From Sycobia sp. Sy_11 (taxonomy: Eukaryota > Arthropoda > Insecta > Hymenoptera > Epichrysomallidae): a stretch of DNA of 64,000 nucleotides. Below, in pieces: positions 10,467-23,100 of the stretch (the stretch's first letter is position 1; every line of letters starts with the position of its first letter). The stretch spans positions 6,377,001-6,441,000 of the forward strand of contig JACCIC010000004.1 of the NCBI GenBank assembly GCA_018907035.1. Reading direction: 5' to 3'. A program made the translations under genes and the position numbers. The notes below the pieces were generated by a model. That model did no database searches. It was not told the origin of the DNA and worked only from the letters and a program-made list of their open reading frames with translations.

Positions 10467-11673
10467 TGTTACGGATAGTTAAATTATATAAATTTATATA
10501 TTTATTAAGATAGCGTAGAATTAAGTTTTTAAGTTTATATAAATAATAAATAATAATAATGTTTAAATTAATGATATGCGAATAATAAAACAATTGCGTC
10601 ATATTTAGGTTATAAAAAACTAAGATTTTATGTGTATATTTTTAAGCGGAAATTGATGTATAGATATTATATTACAATGTAATCACCGCGTAGATTAAGT
10701 GTATTTATCTCGAGAAGTGCGTGTTATTATTAAGAATAAGATTTATTTTACTTTGTATTATAGAAAACATTAAGCTAAAATTCTTTGATAATGAAAATGA
10801 AAATTTATTTAACTATTTGATATTTATAAGTATTAAAAAATTAATGGTCAAATAATTAATGTAAAGGAAAGCCACTAATATTTTGGAAATAGAACTTGAA
10901 AATTTAATCGAACATATATTTTACTTACATATTTAACAAAAGGGAATAATGTAATTATAAAGAAAATATAAATAAACTTACATTGATTGAATTGGACAGA
11001 CTTCGAGAAGTTTACTATTATCAGTGCTGTGACTGGAAAATGCCATTTTTTCTTTCGAGAAAACTATACATTCAAAATCCATCGGTGCCGTGACCGGAAA
11101 ACCATACGGTTTTCGAAAGCTGTATTTTTTGAATGTATGGTTTTCAACGTTAAAGAAAATTTGGATACTATTTTCGAAAGCTGAAACGTGCTCATGCAAA
11201 ATTTATGAAGCACCACGAAATACCAAATTTTTTTGTATTGATTAATGTATAAATTCAGATCCATCGGTGCCGTGACCGGAAAATCTCAGGATTTTCAAAA
11301 TCTGTATTTCTGAAATTTATACTTTAATTTAGAAAAAATTTGGGAATTTTGAAATTGAAATATTTCTATGATGGATAGAAATAAATGAAGAGCTTCAAAA
11401 AGAGGCTTATATATCTGAACCAGAAAAGGTTACATATGAAAACTTCTCGACGGATCTGTTTTCCCTTTGTATCTTATCGCTAAATTCGGAGAATTTGATG
11501 GCGGCGCGAGAAGCGAGCCTATAAAGGTTCGAACGCGCCGAATGTTAGTCCATTATATTACTGGCTATCCTCTGTTTTGGTACGTCGTAAAAATTATAGT
11601 TTTATTATTATATTAAATAATTTCAAAAAGCTTAAACATTATTTATTTAATCCCTTTTTGGTTGTCTCGAACA
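10467..11673 (+). repeat. 3' LTR of the BEL/Pao element
   Basis: 1207 bp against 1206 bp for the 5' LTR, because of one extra T in a T run. It has the same ends, internal 17-bp motifs and TATA region as the left copy. GGCTT follows directly. Confidence 0.95.
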
Positions 11674-11678
11674 GGCTT
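11674..11678 (+). repeat. 5-bp target site duplication, right copy (GGCTT)
   Basis: Matches 3766-3770. Joining the flanks at one copy gives continuous mariner sequence, which confirms the nested insertion. Confidence 0.92.
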
Positions 11679-12010
11679 TGTCATTTAGTTTCGGGGCCAT
11701 ATTGAAAGAACCAACTTTCATCACCAGTCATAACTCGATCGAGTAGAGTCGGATTATTTTCAAACTGCTCGAGACAGTCTTGAGCAATATCGCGTAACGT
11801 TGCTCTAAATTTCTCTGTTCCATTTTCGTGACATGCAGTACTCACGCGTTGTTACAAAACACTAAACGAAGAAATGATCGTACAAGGGTCGTCAAGGTCT
11901 CAATCGAGAGAGTAGGGATCTACTATTACGGTGGCGGAGTTACAGGTTCGCAGTGTTTCCACAGACCGAAAAATAAAATCGGTCGATTTAATTAATTGTC
12001 GGACCTCGTA

Positions 12011-14461
12011 TATGAGGGCATATAATAGCCTAAAGCTTATAAATTATTGTAGGTGGGCAGCATAACAATCGTAATGTGTTAAACTATCTGCTCGGTCTGT
12101 CTATACCAGCGCGGAAAATTAATTGACAATTCCTAAAAGAAAAAATAACAATGCATTTTTGAACATAGGCGTATTGGAACTTATTAGTTCAACTTTTCTC
12201 TGAACGCAGCTTTTGCATGAAATTATATTCTCTCAAGACTTTACCAATATTATCATTGAAATTAAAGATGAAAATTTCTTAACGTACGTATAGATAAAAA
12301 AAATAAATAACCAAATATGGTTCTTTTCATCAGAGAACTTAAAAAGTAATTAAATAATCAGTACATTTCATATCTACTCTAATTAGAATTTATCGTATAA
12401 AATGATGTTATTAATCTATTCCAACTTTCACATTAGAGAGCTATGCAATATATTTTTTTAATGTAATAAGATTTGATGATTATTTTCAAGAAATCTCATC
12501 TTTGCCAAGAAAAAATCTTGATTAACGAAAGTTTTCTTTTTATCGTGTCGGATCATATAGACAGTGAATAGTTTTCATATATATATAAGCTAGTCTAGCA
12601 TGAATTTTTCGATAAGACATTTAAAATTTAAGCGACTGAAATTTTTTTATTCAAGGAATCTATAATAAATGTAAATTGACGATAAATTAATCAAATTTAT
12701 TATATATGTGACTTCTATTTTATCAAAATTAATTAAATAAATTTAATTTTATTGGATCAAATACAAACTTTTCCTCATCCGTGGAGCATGTAGAGCACGA
12801 GAAAAAACAATGTTAACAACATTAAGAGAGTGAATGAATAAGTTTATATTGGAAGATAGACGGCATCACTAAGCATAGGAGATTACAAGTGTACAATGAA
12901 GCATCTTCGAATAATTTCATCAAAATTCATACATTAGTTTTGATACGATAGCCACTCATAGTAAAAGCTTTTCTTATTCTTTGATATCATGAAAAAAATA
13001 CAATGCCAATCCATCATTCGCTTTTTTTATCGATGACTACATTTCCAAATAAACTAACTATTAATATGAATAATAATATGACTGCAAATAAATAAAATAA
13101 TAATATGACTACATTTCTAAAGAAAATTGTATGCTTTCTATGTTCGTCAAGATTCACGATATATGATAGCCATGAGATATTGGTTTTATGAAGTTAAATT
13201 TGACCGTAATTCTGTTTTTGAGGAAGATTCAGGCCTTTTAATTACTGAGGAAATCTTTGACAGGATTTAGGCCAAAATTTCTATTGATCGTCGCAAGAAA
13301 ATGCATCACACGAAAAACGTTAAGCTAAATATCATGAGTTTTTGTATGCTGTAATAACCATTGATGTAATTTTGATTAGTATTTCTCATACATACCGTCA
13401 ACAAATAATTCTGCTTCCATTTTTCATAGCCTGAGAAAATAACATCGTGTAAAACAAAGAACACCGTGAATACGTACAATGAAACCCTGCTCATGTTCTT
13501 TGTAATTTACAATTTTGAGGTTTTACACTGTTTAATAGCGACCAATCATGAGAGTTATTGTCACATGGTTTGGCCTAACATCAACAAGGTCCGATGATCA
13601 CGTTTGTTAACAAAGAGTTAAGTTAGTTATGGATAAGCACTGATCTGTAAAGTAATAAAGTATCATGTCTTACGAGTGGATCGGTGTTAGGTTTCAAAAC
13701 ATTACAGGACTTACTTTCAAGATAATCAGAGTTACTTTCTACTACTTTCTACTACTCTTTGGCAAATATACACCAACCGAAATAACAAAGACCATAAAGC
13801 ATGCGATTGATCTTTTTCTTTACCATGCAAATTTGAAACTTCCTTGTAAAAGTAGAGTCAAATTGAATTGCAAGACTAATAACAGAAAGAGAGATAATCC
13901 GAAGAACTGTCGCGATAAAATTAGTGTGGAAAGATCCATTATTCTTAATATTATCAATGTACCTAGCCAAATCATAAAAAATGATCGATTTTTGTTTTCT
14001 TCACACGAAATCGAATACTCTATCTAGAAATCTATTTTTCCAGCATCAAAGCTGCTCTAAAATTTCGTGCCATTGTCCCAATCCGCCCATGACAGATTTT
14101 TCTGAGTACCAAACAGCTTAATCCCATGTCTGAGAGTTACCTGAAAAATTGATTTCAGTAGCAATTGATGTAAAAGTTCCTTGTTCAGATGGACACTTAG
14201 TAAATAGTGAGAGTGATCGATAACAATAGTACTGAAAGATTTAATACCCTTTCTGGTATTTATTTTTTGGTTTTCAGTTTCTAATTAAGAAATAAACGAC
14301 CGGAGATTTAACTATTTATTTTTTCTTAAATTATGAGTTTTCCATACTTGCATACACTTACTTTCTATTCTTCAAACTATATACTTTTAAACTAAATTAT
14401 TATGAAACTAATATATGAATAAAACATTTTTCAGTTTTGTTTAAAACAGTCCACCTACTTA
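12011..14461. other. AT-rich intergenic region between the two mariners
   Basis: No confident gene. It contains a weak minus-strand exon candidate (13396-13494, listed separately) and a 120-codon open frame at 13665-14027 with no recognised motif. Otherwise AT-rich sequence with scattered stops. Confidence 0.5.
13396..13494 (-). CDS. Possible signal-peptide exon of an unidentified minus-strand gene
   Basis: Reading the minus strand from ATG at 13494, 33 codons encode a short N-terminus, a hydrophobic run (VSLYVFTVFFVLHDVIF) and then SGYEKWKQN. A GTATGT donor consensus follows directly (complement of 13390-13395). This is how the first coding exon of a small secreted protein looks. I found no matching second exon at lower coordinates and do not recognise the family, so it may be chance or a relic. 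Confidence 0.22.
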
Positions 14462-15748
14462 TTAGGAGTGTGAATACGTCTTTCCCGTTTTTTGTAAGAG
14501 ATGGCGCCACCAATACTGTGCGAGTATTCAATGGTTACATATGTCATAATCAAAGCTTATTCATATGTCAACAATTCCATACTAACACATTAGTTAAAAT
14601 TTTTTCGCATCATAAATTTTTGATATCGTGAAAATGTCGAAATTTGAGCCGAGTCGACGTCATTTGCGGGAAGTTTCACTTTATTGGTTCAATTTGAAGC
14701 AATCTGCTGCCGAGACGCATCGATTGCTTCAGGAGGCTTATGGAGAAGGTTGTGTCGATGATTCAAGTGTTCGTGGATGGTTTCGACGCTTCAAAAGCGG
14801 TGATTTCGACGTGGAAGACAAGGAGCGTTCCGGGCGGCCGCAAATCTTTGAAGATCGAGAATTGGCGACTTTGCTTGATGAAGATTCTTGTCAAACGCAA
14901 GAAGAACTTGCTGAAGCATTGGGAGTTGACCGAACAACCATTTCCAAGCGTTTGAAAGCCATGGGAATGATCCAAAAGCAAGGAAATTGGGTGCCGTACG
15001 AACTGAAGCTGAGAGACGTCGAACGGCGTTTTTTTACTTGCGAACAGCTGCTTCAGCGACATAAAAGAAAGGGTTTTCTGCATCGTATCGTGACTGGCGA
15101 TGAAAAGTGGATACGTTACGATAATCCGAAGCGAAGAAAATCATGGGGACTACCCGGTCCATGCATCATCATCGACGGCCAAGCCAAATATTCATGGCGC
15201 CAAGCTCATGCTCTGTATATGGTGGGACCAGCTAGGTGTGGTTTACTATGAGCTTCTGAAACCGAATGAAAGGATCACAGGCGAGGTCTATCGACGACAA
15301 TTGATGCGTTTGAGCCGCGCACTGCGAGAAAAACGGCCACAATACTCCGACAGGCACGACAAAGTTATTTTGCAACATGACAATGCTCGCCCACATGTTG
15401 CACCGCCGGTGAAAACATACTTAGAAACGCTCAAATGGGAAGTCCTACTCCACCCGCCGTATAGTCTAGACGTTGCTCCGTCTGATGACCATCTCTTCAG
15501 ATCGATGACGCATGGCCTGGCTGACCAGCACTTCCATTCCTACGAGGAAGCCAAAAAATGGGTGGATGACTGGATAGAGGCCAAACCGGTCGAATATTTT
15601 CGCAACGGGATTCGTATGTTGCCAGAAAGATGGGAAAAAGTTGTAGCTAGCGATGGCCAATACTTTCAATAATTCATTTGTAACCATTTTTTCACAATAA
15701 AGGCTGAAAATTTGAAAAAAAACGGGAAAGACTTATTCACATACCTGA
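14462..15748 (+). mobile_element. Full-length mariner (DD34D) transposon with one frameshift
   Basis: 1287 bp, flanked by TA duplications (14460-14461 and 15749-15750). Terminal inverted repeats of about 31 bp share GTGAATA.GTCTTTCCCGTT. It carries one transposase frame with a single frameshift. Length, ends and the D,D34D signature place it in the mariner family of Tc1/mariner. Its TIRs differ from those of the relic at 3393-12008, so it is another lineage. Confidence 0.93.
14634..15672 (+). pseudogene. Mariner transposase, frameshifted
   Basis: It starts at ATG 14634 (a GTG two codons upstream is in frame). The N-terminal DNA-binding half has two helix-turn-helix regions (RGWFRRFKSGDF and VDRTTISKRLK) and the linker WVPYEL. 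Catalytic residues are Asp in TGDEKW, Asp in HDNARPH and Asp in APSD, with 34 residues between the second and third. The first frame runs to about 15160 and the rest is in the next frame. Comparison with the family order LPGHA places one extra C in the GGTCCATG string near 15158-15160. APSDDHLF is unusual where most mariners have an aromatic residue after the third Asp. As it stands it cannot make full-length enzyme. Confidence 0.9.
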
Positions 15749-15750
15749 TA

Positions 15751-16462
15751 CAATTTGAAATTTTATGTATGTATCATCTTACTTTATAAAGATTACATTA
15801 AATATTTATATATGTTAATGAATGTATATAAAGACTCTAAAGATGATAATAATATTTATCAGTTTCAAAAATATACTTATTTAAAAATCAAAAAAATAAA
15901 ACTTGAAATAACCATTAACACAAAGTTTATAGAAAACCGCATAGATAAAAATAGTCTATTTGAATTAAAAAATACTTTAAAAATTCATTTTTAGCTACTA
16001 TTTACATAGAATGATAAAGTTTGTTTTGAATAGATTTGTTAATCAGAAGAAGAACTTAATATATTACATAGATATATAATTGAAGATGGGAAGAATTTTA
16101 TCCAGATACCTTTTTCAATCGATGCGTTGTAAGTTATTGCATATACGAAGGTATGAATAATTGAAAATTCTTTTTTCTAACATAGACTTTATTTCTTGTC
16201 AAAACAAAAAATTTCTTATCTAACATGAAGGTGTTCGTTAATTAATTAAAGTTTCAAACAACAATTTTATTATTTTTCAAGAAAATCGATAACATATGTT
16301 TTGGACATGTCGGACCTAAGTAATTCAATATATTATTAATATTACTAACGTGGCACACACACACTGTGTATTAAATTTTTTTATTAAATGCTATCTTTTA
16401 TTTTTTTGTACGCTATAAACATATACAATAATTAATTTAGATATTTTTCGAAATTATTAGGA
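15751..16462. other. AT-rich upstream region of CAP gene B
   Basis: Nothing recognised. AAATTATTAG at 16451-16460 ends two bases before the first ATG of gene B and could be the acceptor of a 5' UTR intron. No clear TATA/initiator pair was found. Confidence 0.45.
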
Positions 16463-18537
16463 ATGAAAAGTGATATCAGTATGGAAATAAAATTGAAGTT
16501 TCTGATTATGGTATTTGCGGTTCCTGTTGTTTTTACTGAAAGACCGGATTATGATTATTGTAAAATACCAACGTGTGAATTAGAGGATCATATCTTTTGC
16601 AAATATAAGGTAAGTCAAAACGATTGAAGTTAATGTAAATATATAGAGAGGGGGTTTTAATTATTATTGAGCAAATTGGAATCGTTTTCGACAGTTGATT
16701 TTGCTTAAAATACGAATTGGATTTCATGATTGAGATATCATAGATAAAATTTTCTAATATTTGTCGTTATGTATGCAAAACTGTTATTACTTTATAATTT
16801 TTTGGTTCACGATTTAAGTTGATTATTGTGTCTATTAAAATGGACAATTAGTTAAAATATAAGAAAGAAAATGGATGCATCACGATTTAATTGTTTAGTT
16901 GGAAATATTAAGATAATTCTCATGGTTGTTAGTTTTAGATCTGATAAACAGTGGAATTGAAAATATTATACTAATATAATCTCAAAATTCTCCAAATTTG
17001 TTGTACGATAATTTAATTTCGAGGTGAACTCAGAAAATCACTTGTGATATCAGCAAGTTAGCGATATTACTTAATATTATAAAAATAAATTCTTATATTC
17101 TACAGACCCGCGAAGTGAACTTCAATGCGTGTGGTGAGGTTTCCAGATCAACTCTGACGGAGAATGAAAAGACATTGATTCTCGATATGCATAATTATTT
17201 TAGGGAGCACGTTCATAACGGAGAAGAGGAACGTGGACCACTTTGTGAACAACCTGCTGCAACTAAGTTTTCGAAACTGGTACGTATGTGTCATTTCTAC
17301 ACGATTTTCTTTACCTACTGCGCTGTAGGTTACATACGTATGTGGGTAGCAGAATTTTTATTAACTTTTTATAACTTCCTTCAATGGGGAAAAATTAATA
17401 AAAATACGTTTTTTGAAAAAATATACATACTTAATTTTTGTAAAATCATGTCTTTGTAAAATCATGCCTTTTGTAAAATCATAATATTATTTCTTGGAAA
17501 TTTCAGAGAAATAATATTTCACTATTCAACTTAATTTCATTTGTTCAATGCAAAATTAACAAGATCCTGAAATCTCAAATACGCAATGAAATGTGCCAGG
17601 ATACGTTTTAAACGTATTCGATAGATTTTAAATAATCTTGTCAAATATAAAAGTCTCTAGTATTTTTCATACTCTAATACTCTTCTTAGGAATGGGATCC
17701 AGAGCTGGAAGATATGGCTCACAGGTGGTCGATACAGTGCCAATATGGATATGCTACGTGCAGCAATATGCGTAAAAATTTAAAAATATCTATTTTTATT
17801 CTCTTTCACTCTACTTCCTTCATCTATTAATTATTATACAGACTAGATAGATATTTTAATGATACGTGAAACGCACTCAGATTATGCTACTGAACAATTC
17901 GGTATTTGCATTCACAGTATTCAAAGTATTTGTGAACAAATTGGTTTACAGAAATATAAATTGAGCCATCATAAATTTTTGTTCTAAATTATGAATTAAG
18001 ATGTAATGAAATATCGAACTATTTTACCCCATGCTTTCATATATTTAATAACGTGAAATCCTCTTTCTTTTCATTTATTATTCCTACAATTGTATGATTC
18101 TGAAGGACAATATAAATCTAATGAGTTTTTAGCGGACTTTCATGTGAACCAGCTTATAGCCGGTCGCTCAACGAAGAATAGTTCAGAAGTATTTTCAATT
18201 CAAGAAATACTTTGGAATTGGTACAACGAGGTAACCCGTTACAACAAATCTTATCTGCACAGATTCCGGTAATTATTTTACTAAATAGATAATTAAATTC
18301 GTATAGATTTTTTTTTTAATTTTTAACTAATTTGTCTCAAATTTTTATATTTTTAGTGAAAGAGAAGCCTTTCTGTTCACCACTCATCATTATACTCAAA
18401 TAGTTTGGGAAAAAACTACAAGAATTGGATGTAATGTAATTAGACATAAATCTGACGGATACAGGAGAATGAAAATGGTATGCAATTACGGGCCAGCGGG
18501 TAATGTTCAAGGAGAGCCGGTGTATACAGTCGCATAA
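16463..18537 (+). CDS. CAP gene B: secreted antigen 5 / venom allergen 3-like protein (five exons)
   Basis: Exons: 16463-16609, 17106-17279, 17690-17771, 18133-18268 and 18357-18537; 239 aa, all GT-AG, phases 0,0,1,2. The start could also be 16481, where Met-Glu-Ile-Lys-Leu lines up with gene A. After the signal peptide (end near VVFTER) come DYC, PTC, IFC, NAC, IQC, ATC, IGC and MVC. A ninth cysteine in GPLCEQ is extra to the antigen 5 set. CAP residues are His in MHNYF, Gln in VNQL, Glu in WYNE and His in HHYTQIVW. CNYGPAGN is the second signature. Exon 4 has two in-frame acceptors: 18133, which matches the paralogs in length and is preferred, and 18106, which adds nine residues. Its nearest gene is paralog A, with transposons between them. 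Confidence 0.92.
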
Positions 18538-19940
18538 GAAAGTTGAAGATTTTAAAATGCCTCTATACTTTTCATCTTTATAAAATGTCTTGATTATAAA
18601 TACATTATTGAAATATAATATTCTGCTGTAAATTTATAATTTAAAACAGTGTTTTACTTCTTCATTTCGTACTTGGTAAAAATGATTTACAATCATACGA
18701 TTAATTTAAAGCTGTACGTTCTATTTTTTAATCAAATTACTATTTTTATTGTCATCTTAATTATATTCATACTAAAGTAATTAAAAAATTAAATTTTGTA
18801 AAAAGATTTTGTGAAAAAAATTAATAATGAACAAACATTCAGAATGCATTATTATGTATTTATCCAGCTGTACCTAGCACATTGCTGTGTTAGATCGAAT
18901 CTTTATTTGCACAATCTACTTTCTTCTTGAAAACATTAATAAAAAATTCTTAAGACGTGTATCATTGAAAATGAGCCATACCACAAAATGGACCTATAAA
19001 AAATTAAATTTATAAATTTATAAATTAATTTTAAATTATTTTAAAATTAACTTTATAAAAAATTTAATATGATATACCAATCCCGAATCTAACATTGAGA
19101 AAAAAATGATATTTTATTTTGTAACAAAATTATTTATAATTTATTGGAATGCAATGAATTATTGATTAGATTAAAATTTATTGCAACTACAATAACATAA
19201 ATAAAGAGCAACATTAATTTTTATATGATTCGAATTATAATAGTCTTAGCTTTATTTCGAATTATAATAGTCTTAGCTTTACATTCCCCGCCTATTAAAT
19301 TCTTTATCTATGGAACAATTCTTTAAACATATTAATTATAAGAAATTTGCATGTATATAGATACATTATAAAAGATTTTTAACAACATAGTGAACAATTA
19401 TAGTAATATTAATCAATTCATCATATTATATATTGTTATAAGTATTATTTGAATATTATAAGTATGCGATTACTGTATGTTAAATCAAAGAAATTTAAAA
19501 ATACAATTCATACAGTATTTCGTTAAAAATAAATATAAGGAAGATTCATTTATACAAAAGAAAGGTTAAGAATTCATTTTTTCATCATATTTACACAGGA
19601 GAAAGAAAATGATTATATTCATCTAAAATGAGTGACGTAATGTAATAAATCTTCAGAAATCAATAGCTGCTGAATTCTCGCATTTCGTGCAAGAATGCAA
19701 AAAATTTCGAAAATTGAAATACCAAAAATTAATTTTCATTGTAAGCAATAAAAGAGCATTAGCTAAAGAGTTAAAAATTTCTAGATTAAATTTCATTACT
19801 GTATACTGAGTCGAAGCAATAACTTCGACTTCCATAGAAAGCAAAAATTTCTAGAAATAATGAAGGTGACTGGATAATCAATGTTACACTCGTGCTCCAG
19901 TTTTTCGCAAGTCCGCGATCTCCGGAATATGTGTCAACTC
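18538..19940. other. AT-rich intergenic region downstream of CAP gene B
   Basis: No gene. No canonical AATAAA close to the gene B stop; ATAAAT near 18596 may substitute. A 26-bp tandem duplication lies at 19229-19281 (listed). Confidence 0.45.
19229..19281. repeat. 26-bp tandem duplication
   Basis: The unit beginning TTCGAATTATAATAGTC occurs at 19229-19254 and again at 19256-19281, identical by eye. This is a recent local slippage event. Confidence 0.85.
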
Positions 19941-19941
19941 C

Positions 19942-19944
<3 letters not shown>

Positions 19945-19988
<44 letters not shown>
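19945..19988. repeat. (TA)n microsatellite
   Basis: Pure TA dinucleotides following ATAT at the left edge. A pyrimidine-rich CTTTC stretch follows it. Confidence 0.95.
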
Positions 19989-19992
<4 letters not shown>

Positions 19993-20096
19993 TAAAAGAG
20001 CTTCTTTCTTCTTTTCCTTCTTCCTAGCTCTCTAACTCTTTCATTTTCTTTCTCTTTCTTTTTATGGATGATTTTAAAGGCTGCTGGGACGCTACT

Positions 20097-20098
<2 letters not shown>

Positions 20099-20154
<56 letters not shown>
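20099..20154. repeat. (TA)n microsatellite
   Basis: Pure TA dinucleotides of about 55 bp, the second such array within 200 bp. Confidence 0.95.
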
Positions 20155-20155
<1 letters not shown>

Positions 20156-20159
20156 CACG

Positions 20160-23100
20160 GCAGAATTCATAGCGTTTTAATTAATTTCTTCCGAGAGTAT
20201 AACTTGACTTTTAAAGAGATTGGAGTCTCGATGCCGCACCGAACTCATTGCGTGTAAATTATAACAAAAAATTGTTAGGATAAAAATTTTTTCTCTCTAT
20301 ATTCGAGCATATTCATAATTTCACAACTGGTCGATTTTTAGCATTCCTTTTCTATGCTTTTAAGTTTAATGTGCTTAATTATTTTACACGATGGAAGTAG
20401 CAAACGAAAAAGTACCCCTATTCTAATTTAAAAGCATTTCATAATTGATTTTTACACCATGTAAGCTTTTTTTTTTATTTATTTGTATCATTTATTGTCA
20501 TATTGAGTACAGACATCACTTTGCTCATATCTATTTTGATTAGCATTAATATAAAAGCGATAAAGTTTGTAGCTATCTATAAAGGCACTTCGTAAGAATT
20601 GATCTTTGTACCAAAAATCTTTAAAAAACAATTGATAAAGATGATCGTAGATGTCAAAAAGTAGCTATAGTATAATCAGACATAGGTAAACTAATTAGTT
20701 AGTAAACTACATATATACTTATATATGTGCACCCAAAGATGCAAAGATCCATGTAAAGACTTGTCGGTACAATACCTATGGAACAAATTGTAAACTCCCC
20801 AACTAAACAATACGAGCATATGGAATTTAGATGTCTATTTTGTTTTGTTTTGAATGATTATAATTTAGACGCACATTTAGATGTACACAAAGTGAAAGAT
20901 CAATTTTTCGAAGAAAAATTTAATACTTTAAGACTCTTTTATTTTAAAAACAATTAGAATTAGAAGATTTCATGCTTCTGAATTTGAATTGGAAAATCCG
21001 TGGGTCGAGAGTACAGAAATATCATATACAAATGAATGCTGAAATGACGCCCTTACAAAGTATAATGTACCGTGTTATATTGCAAATAATTTAGCAGAAT
21101 AATAGAAATGATTGTCCTTCTATCGAACTCTGACCCTAGATAAGTAATATTATTACATGAAATCCATAAATGTCCATACTATAACTTCGGCTCTCTATTT
21201 AGCCGGTCGAGTGATGGGACGACTTTTGAGGATTTTTTATTCACGACTATCGGGTTCATGAGAAAGATTGCGAACTACGATGCTGAATAAAGTGTTGGAG
21301 TTATCGCAACAATAAATTATTTAAGGCCTATTACTTTATAATTTCAGAAGATTTAACGAGGTATAAATCTTTCCGTGTCTCGTTGCGTGAACCGATGGAT
21401 GAGCATAAAACAAATCTAAAGATTTTAGTTTGGCTGTTTTTTATCACCGTGTTTTCGTCTAGTCTGCGAAAATGAAATTTACGAGGGATAAAGCTGAAAA
21501 TCAGGACTGACAGGGGCGAGACTCCCTATACGCTTTTCAGCAGATAAATGTGCCATAAGATCGAAATTATACGAGGTTAGATATTGTATTTTTCAAACAC
21601 CGTTGGTGAATTGAACGTACTAATTTCAGATCATATTATTTATGTTTTGGGGCTTCCATCGATTTCTAGACGATGATAGATCGCACGGACACAGGCGGAA
21701 TGAAGAGAAAATTATTAGTTTTTTTACAATGTTACTGAAAAAGGCTCTTTTCAAACATTTCATTCGTTAATCATCCATATGTTTAGATGTCACCCCCTCC
21801 TTTGAATAAGAAATCTAAACATTATATGCAGCTATATATTTTCTGAAACAAGCCCAAATTTAATAAAATAATCTGTCGTTGAGTGCCGAGAACTATTATT
21901 GTAGTTTTCTTCAAATCTAGTTTGATATCATTATTAGACGGCTAATTAGATTATATAAAAAAATGCTTTGAATAGCTATTGTGTATCATTAATGCGATAA
22001 TGCCAGAAAAACGCTTCAATAATAAATATGCTTGGCACTAGGGATTACATAAGATCTGAAAAATCTTGAGTATGCTATCGAGAAAAATGAAGGTACTGGT
22101 ATGCATACCCGCTCAGCAAGGGTAGAACTTGAGAAAGCGAGCGAGAGAGAGATAGAGAGAGATGGTAAAGGAAAGAATATATTTTGTTCGGGCGCATAGG
22201 AGGGCTGCCGTAGGGAATTCCAGGTCGCATCGGTATATTTTATACTATTTATTATTTTATACATATTTCAGAAAAAATGATGGCGGAGCCTCATGCTAAG
22301 GTCCATATCCTCCATAATCCTGTGTTTCGAAGTTTATTTCCGATGAAATAATGAAGATAATAAAGCTTTACTATACATCAAATTGTTTGTTATGAATGAA
22401 ATAATAGATTCATTCTATGTACTTTTTTGATTTAATTCTATGTACTTTTTTATTGCAAATGAAAAGGATAAAATTTCTTTATAAACAAATAAAACCGGAC
22501 CATTTTGGGAAAACGGGGGCTTATCTCGTAATCAACCGATTTTTGTACCCGGTAACCTCTAAAAATCAATTCCGCGCACTAACAAACATAAAGTAACACA
22601 AGTTACCGAGGAGATTTTTAATTTTCGACAACAGGTCTCCTGTGCACGCGGATTAATTATAAAATTTTTATGAACAAATGCGAAATTTGATATTTCAACT
22701 GCCATAAGATATTTAAAAAATTTTGATTTGGTTATTTTTGTTTGGACATATTACTATGTAGACATAGATAGTAGTTCTAAATTTGCAATATTAATATATT
22801 AAGGGCAATCGTACAATTGAATCAGTCCTGCCGGAAAGTATCTAGAATTATTTTTTTCGCACTAAAAATTTTTATACAGGCATGCATGGAAAAACCTTTG
22901 AGCGGATTTTTACGTTATACTATGTGAATTATTTATTCCATGAAACTGAAAAGTTGTTATAGCGTATGTTTCGATAACTTGATACCCAAAGACAACTTGT
23001 TTTTCGCAATCAGTAAAATGATGCCTTGTAAAAAGGTTTATATATACGTAAACATATAACTGTTGTATATCAATTGTATATAGATAATATTGCTCGATTA

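Larger units (their letters stand above)
3771..11673 (+). mobile_element. Full-length young BEL/Pao LTR retrotransposon
   Basis: The order is 5' LTR (3771-4976), tRNA-Phe primer binding site (4983-5000), gag (5108-6496), pol (6497-10423), polypurine tract (10456-10466) and 3' LTR (10467-11673). LTR ends are TG...CA with a GGCTT target duplication. By eye the LTRs differ at three substitutions and one 1-bp indel in about 1.2 kb, so insertion is recent. Domain order PR-RT-RNase H-IN is BEL/Pao, and no envelope frame is seen. Apart from the UGA between gag and pol both frames are intact, so the copy may be functional. It is inserted in a mariner relic about 620 bp downstream of CAP gene A. Confidence 0.96.
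3393..12008 (-). mobile_element. Decayed mariner element, internally deleted and split by a BEL/Pao insertion
   Basis: TA target-site duplications (3391-3392 and 12009-12010) flank imperfect inverted repeats starting CGAGGT (3393 onward; complement of 11981-12008). Removing the BEL/Pao insert leaves about 708 bp, against about 1.3 kb for a complete mariner. On the minus strand the right part encodes the first catalytic aspartate motif MTGDESW and PETK followed by a stop. The left part encodes a PPYAPD-type third-aspartate region and the C-terminal W-x-C-I-D-A-G-G region. The central part with the second aspartate is missing, and stop codons interrupt the rest. It is a non-autonomous relic. 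Confidence 0.85.

Noticed and set aside
13665..14027. 120-codon open frame on the + strand
   Set aside because: No recognisable motifs, AT-driven composition, no promoter or splice context, and a competing frame on the other strand.
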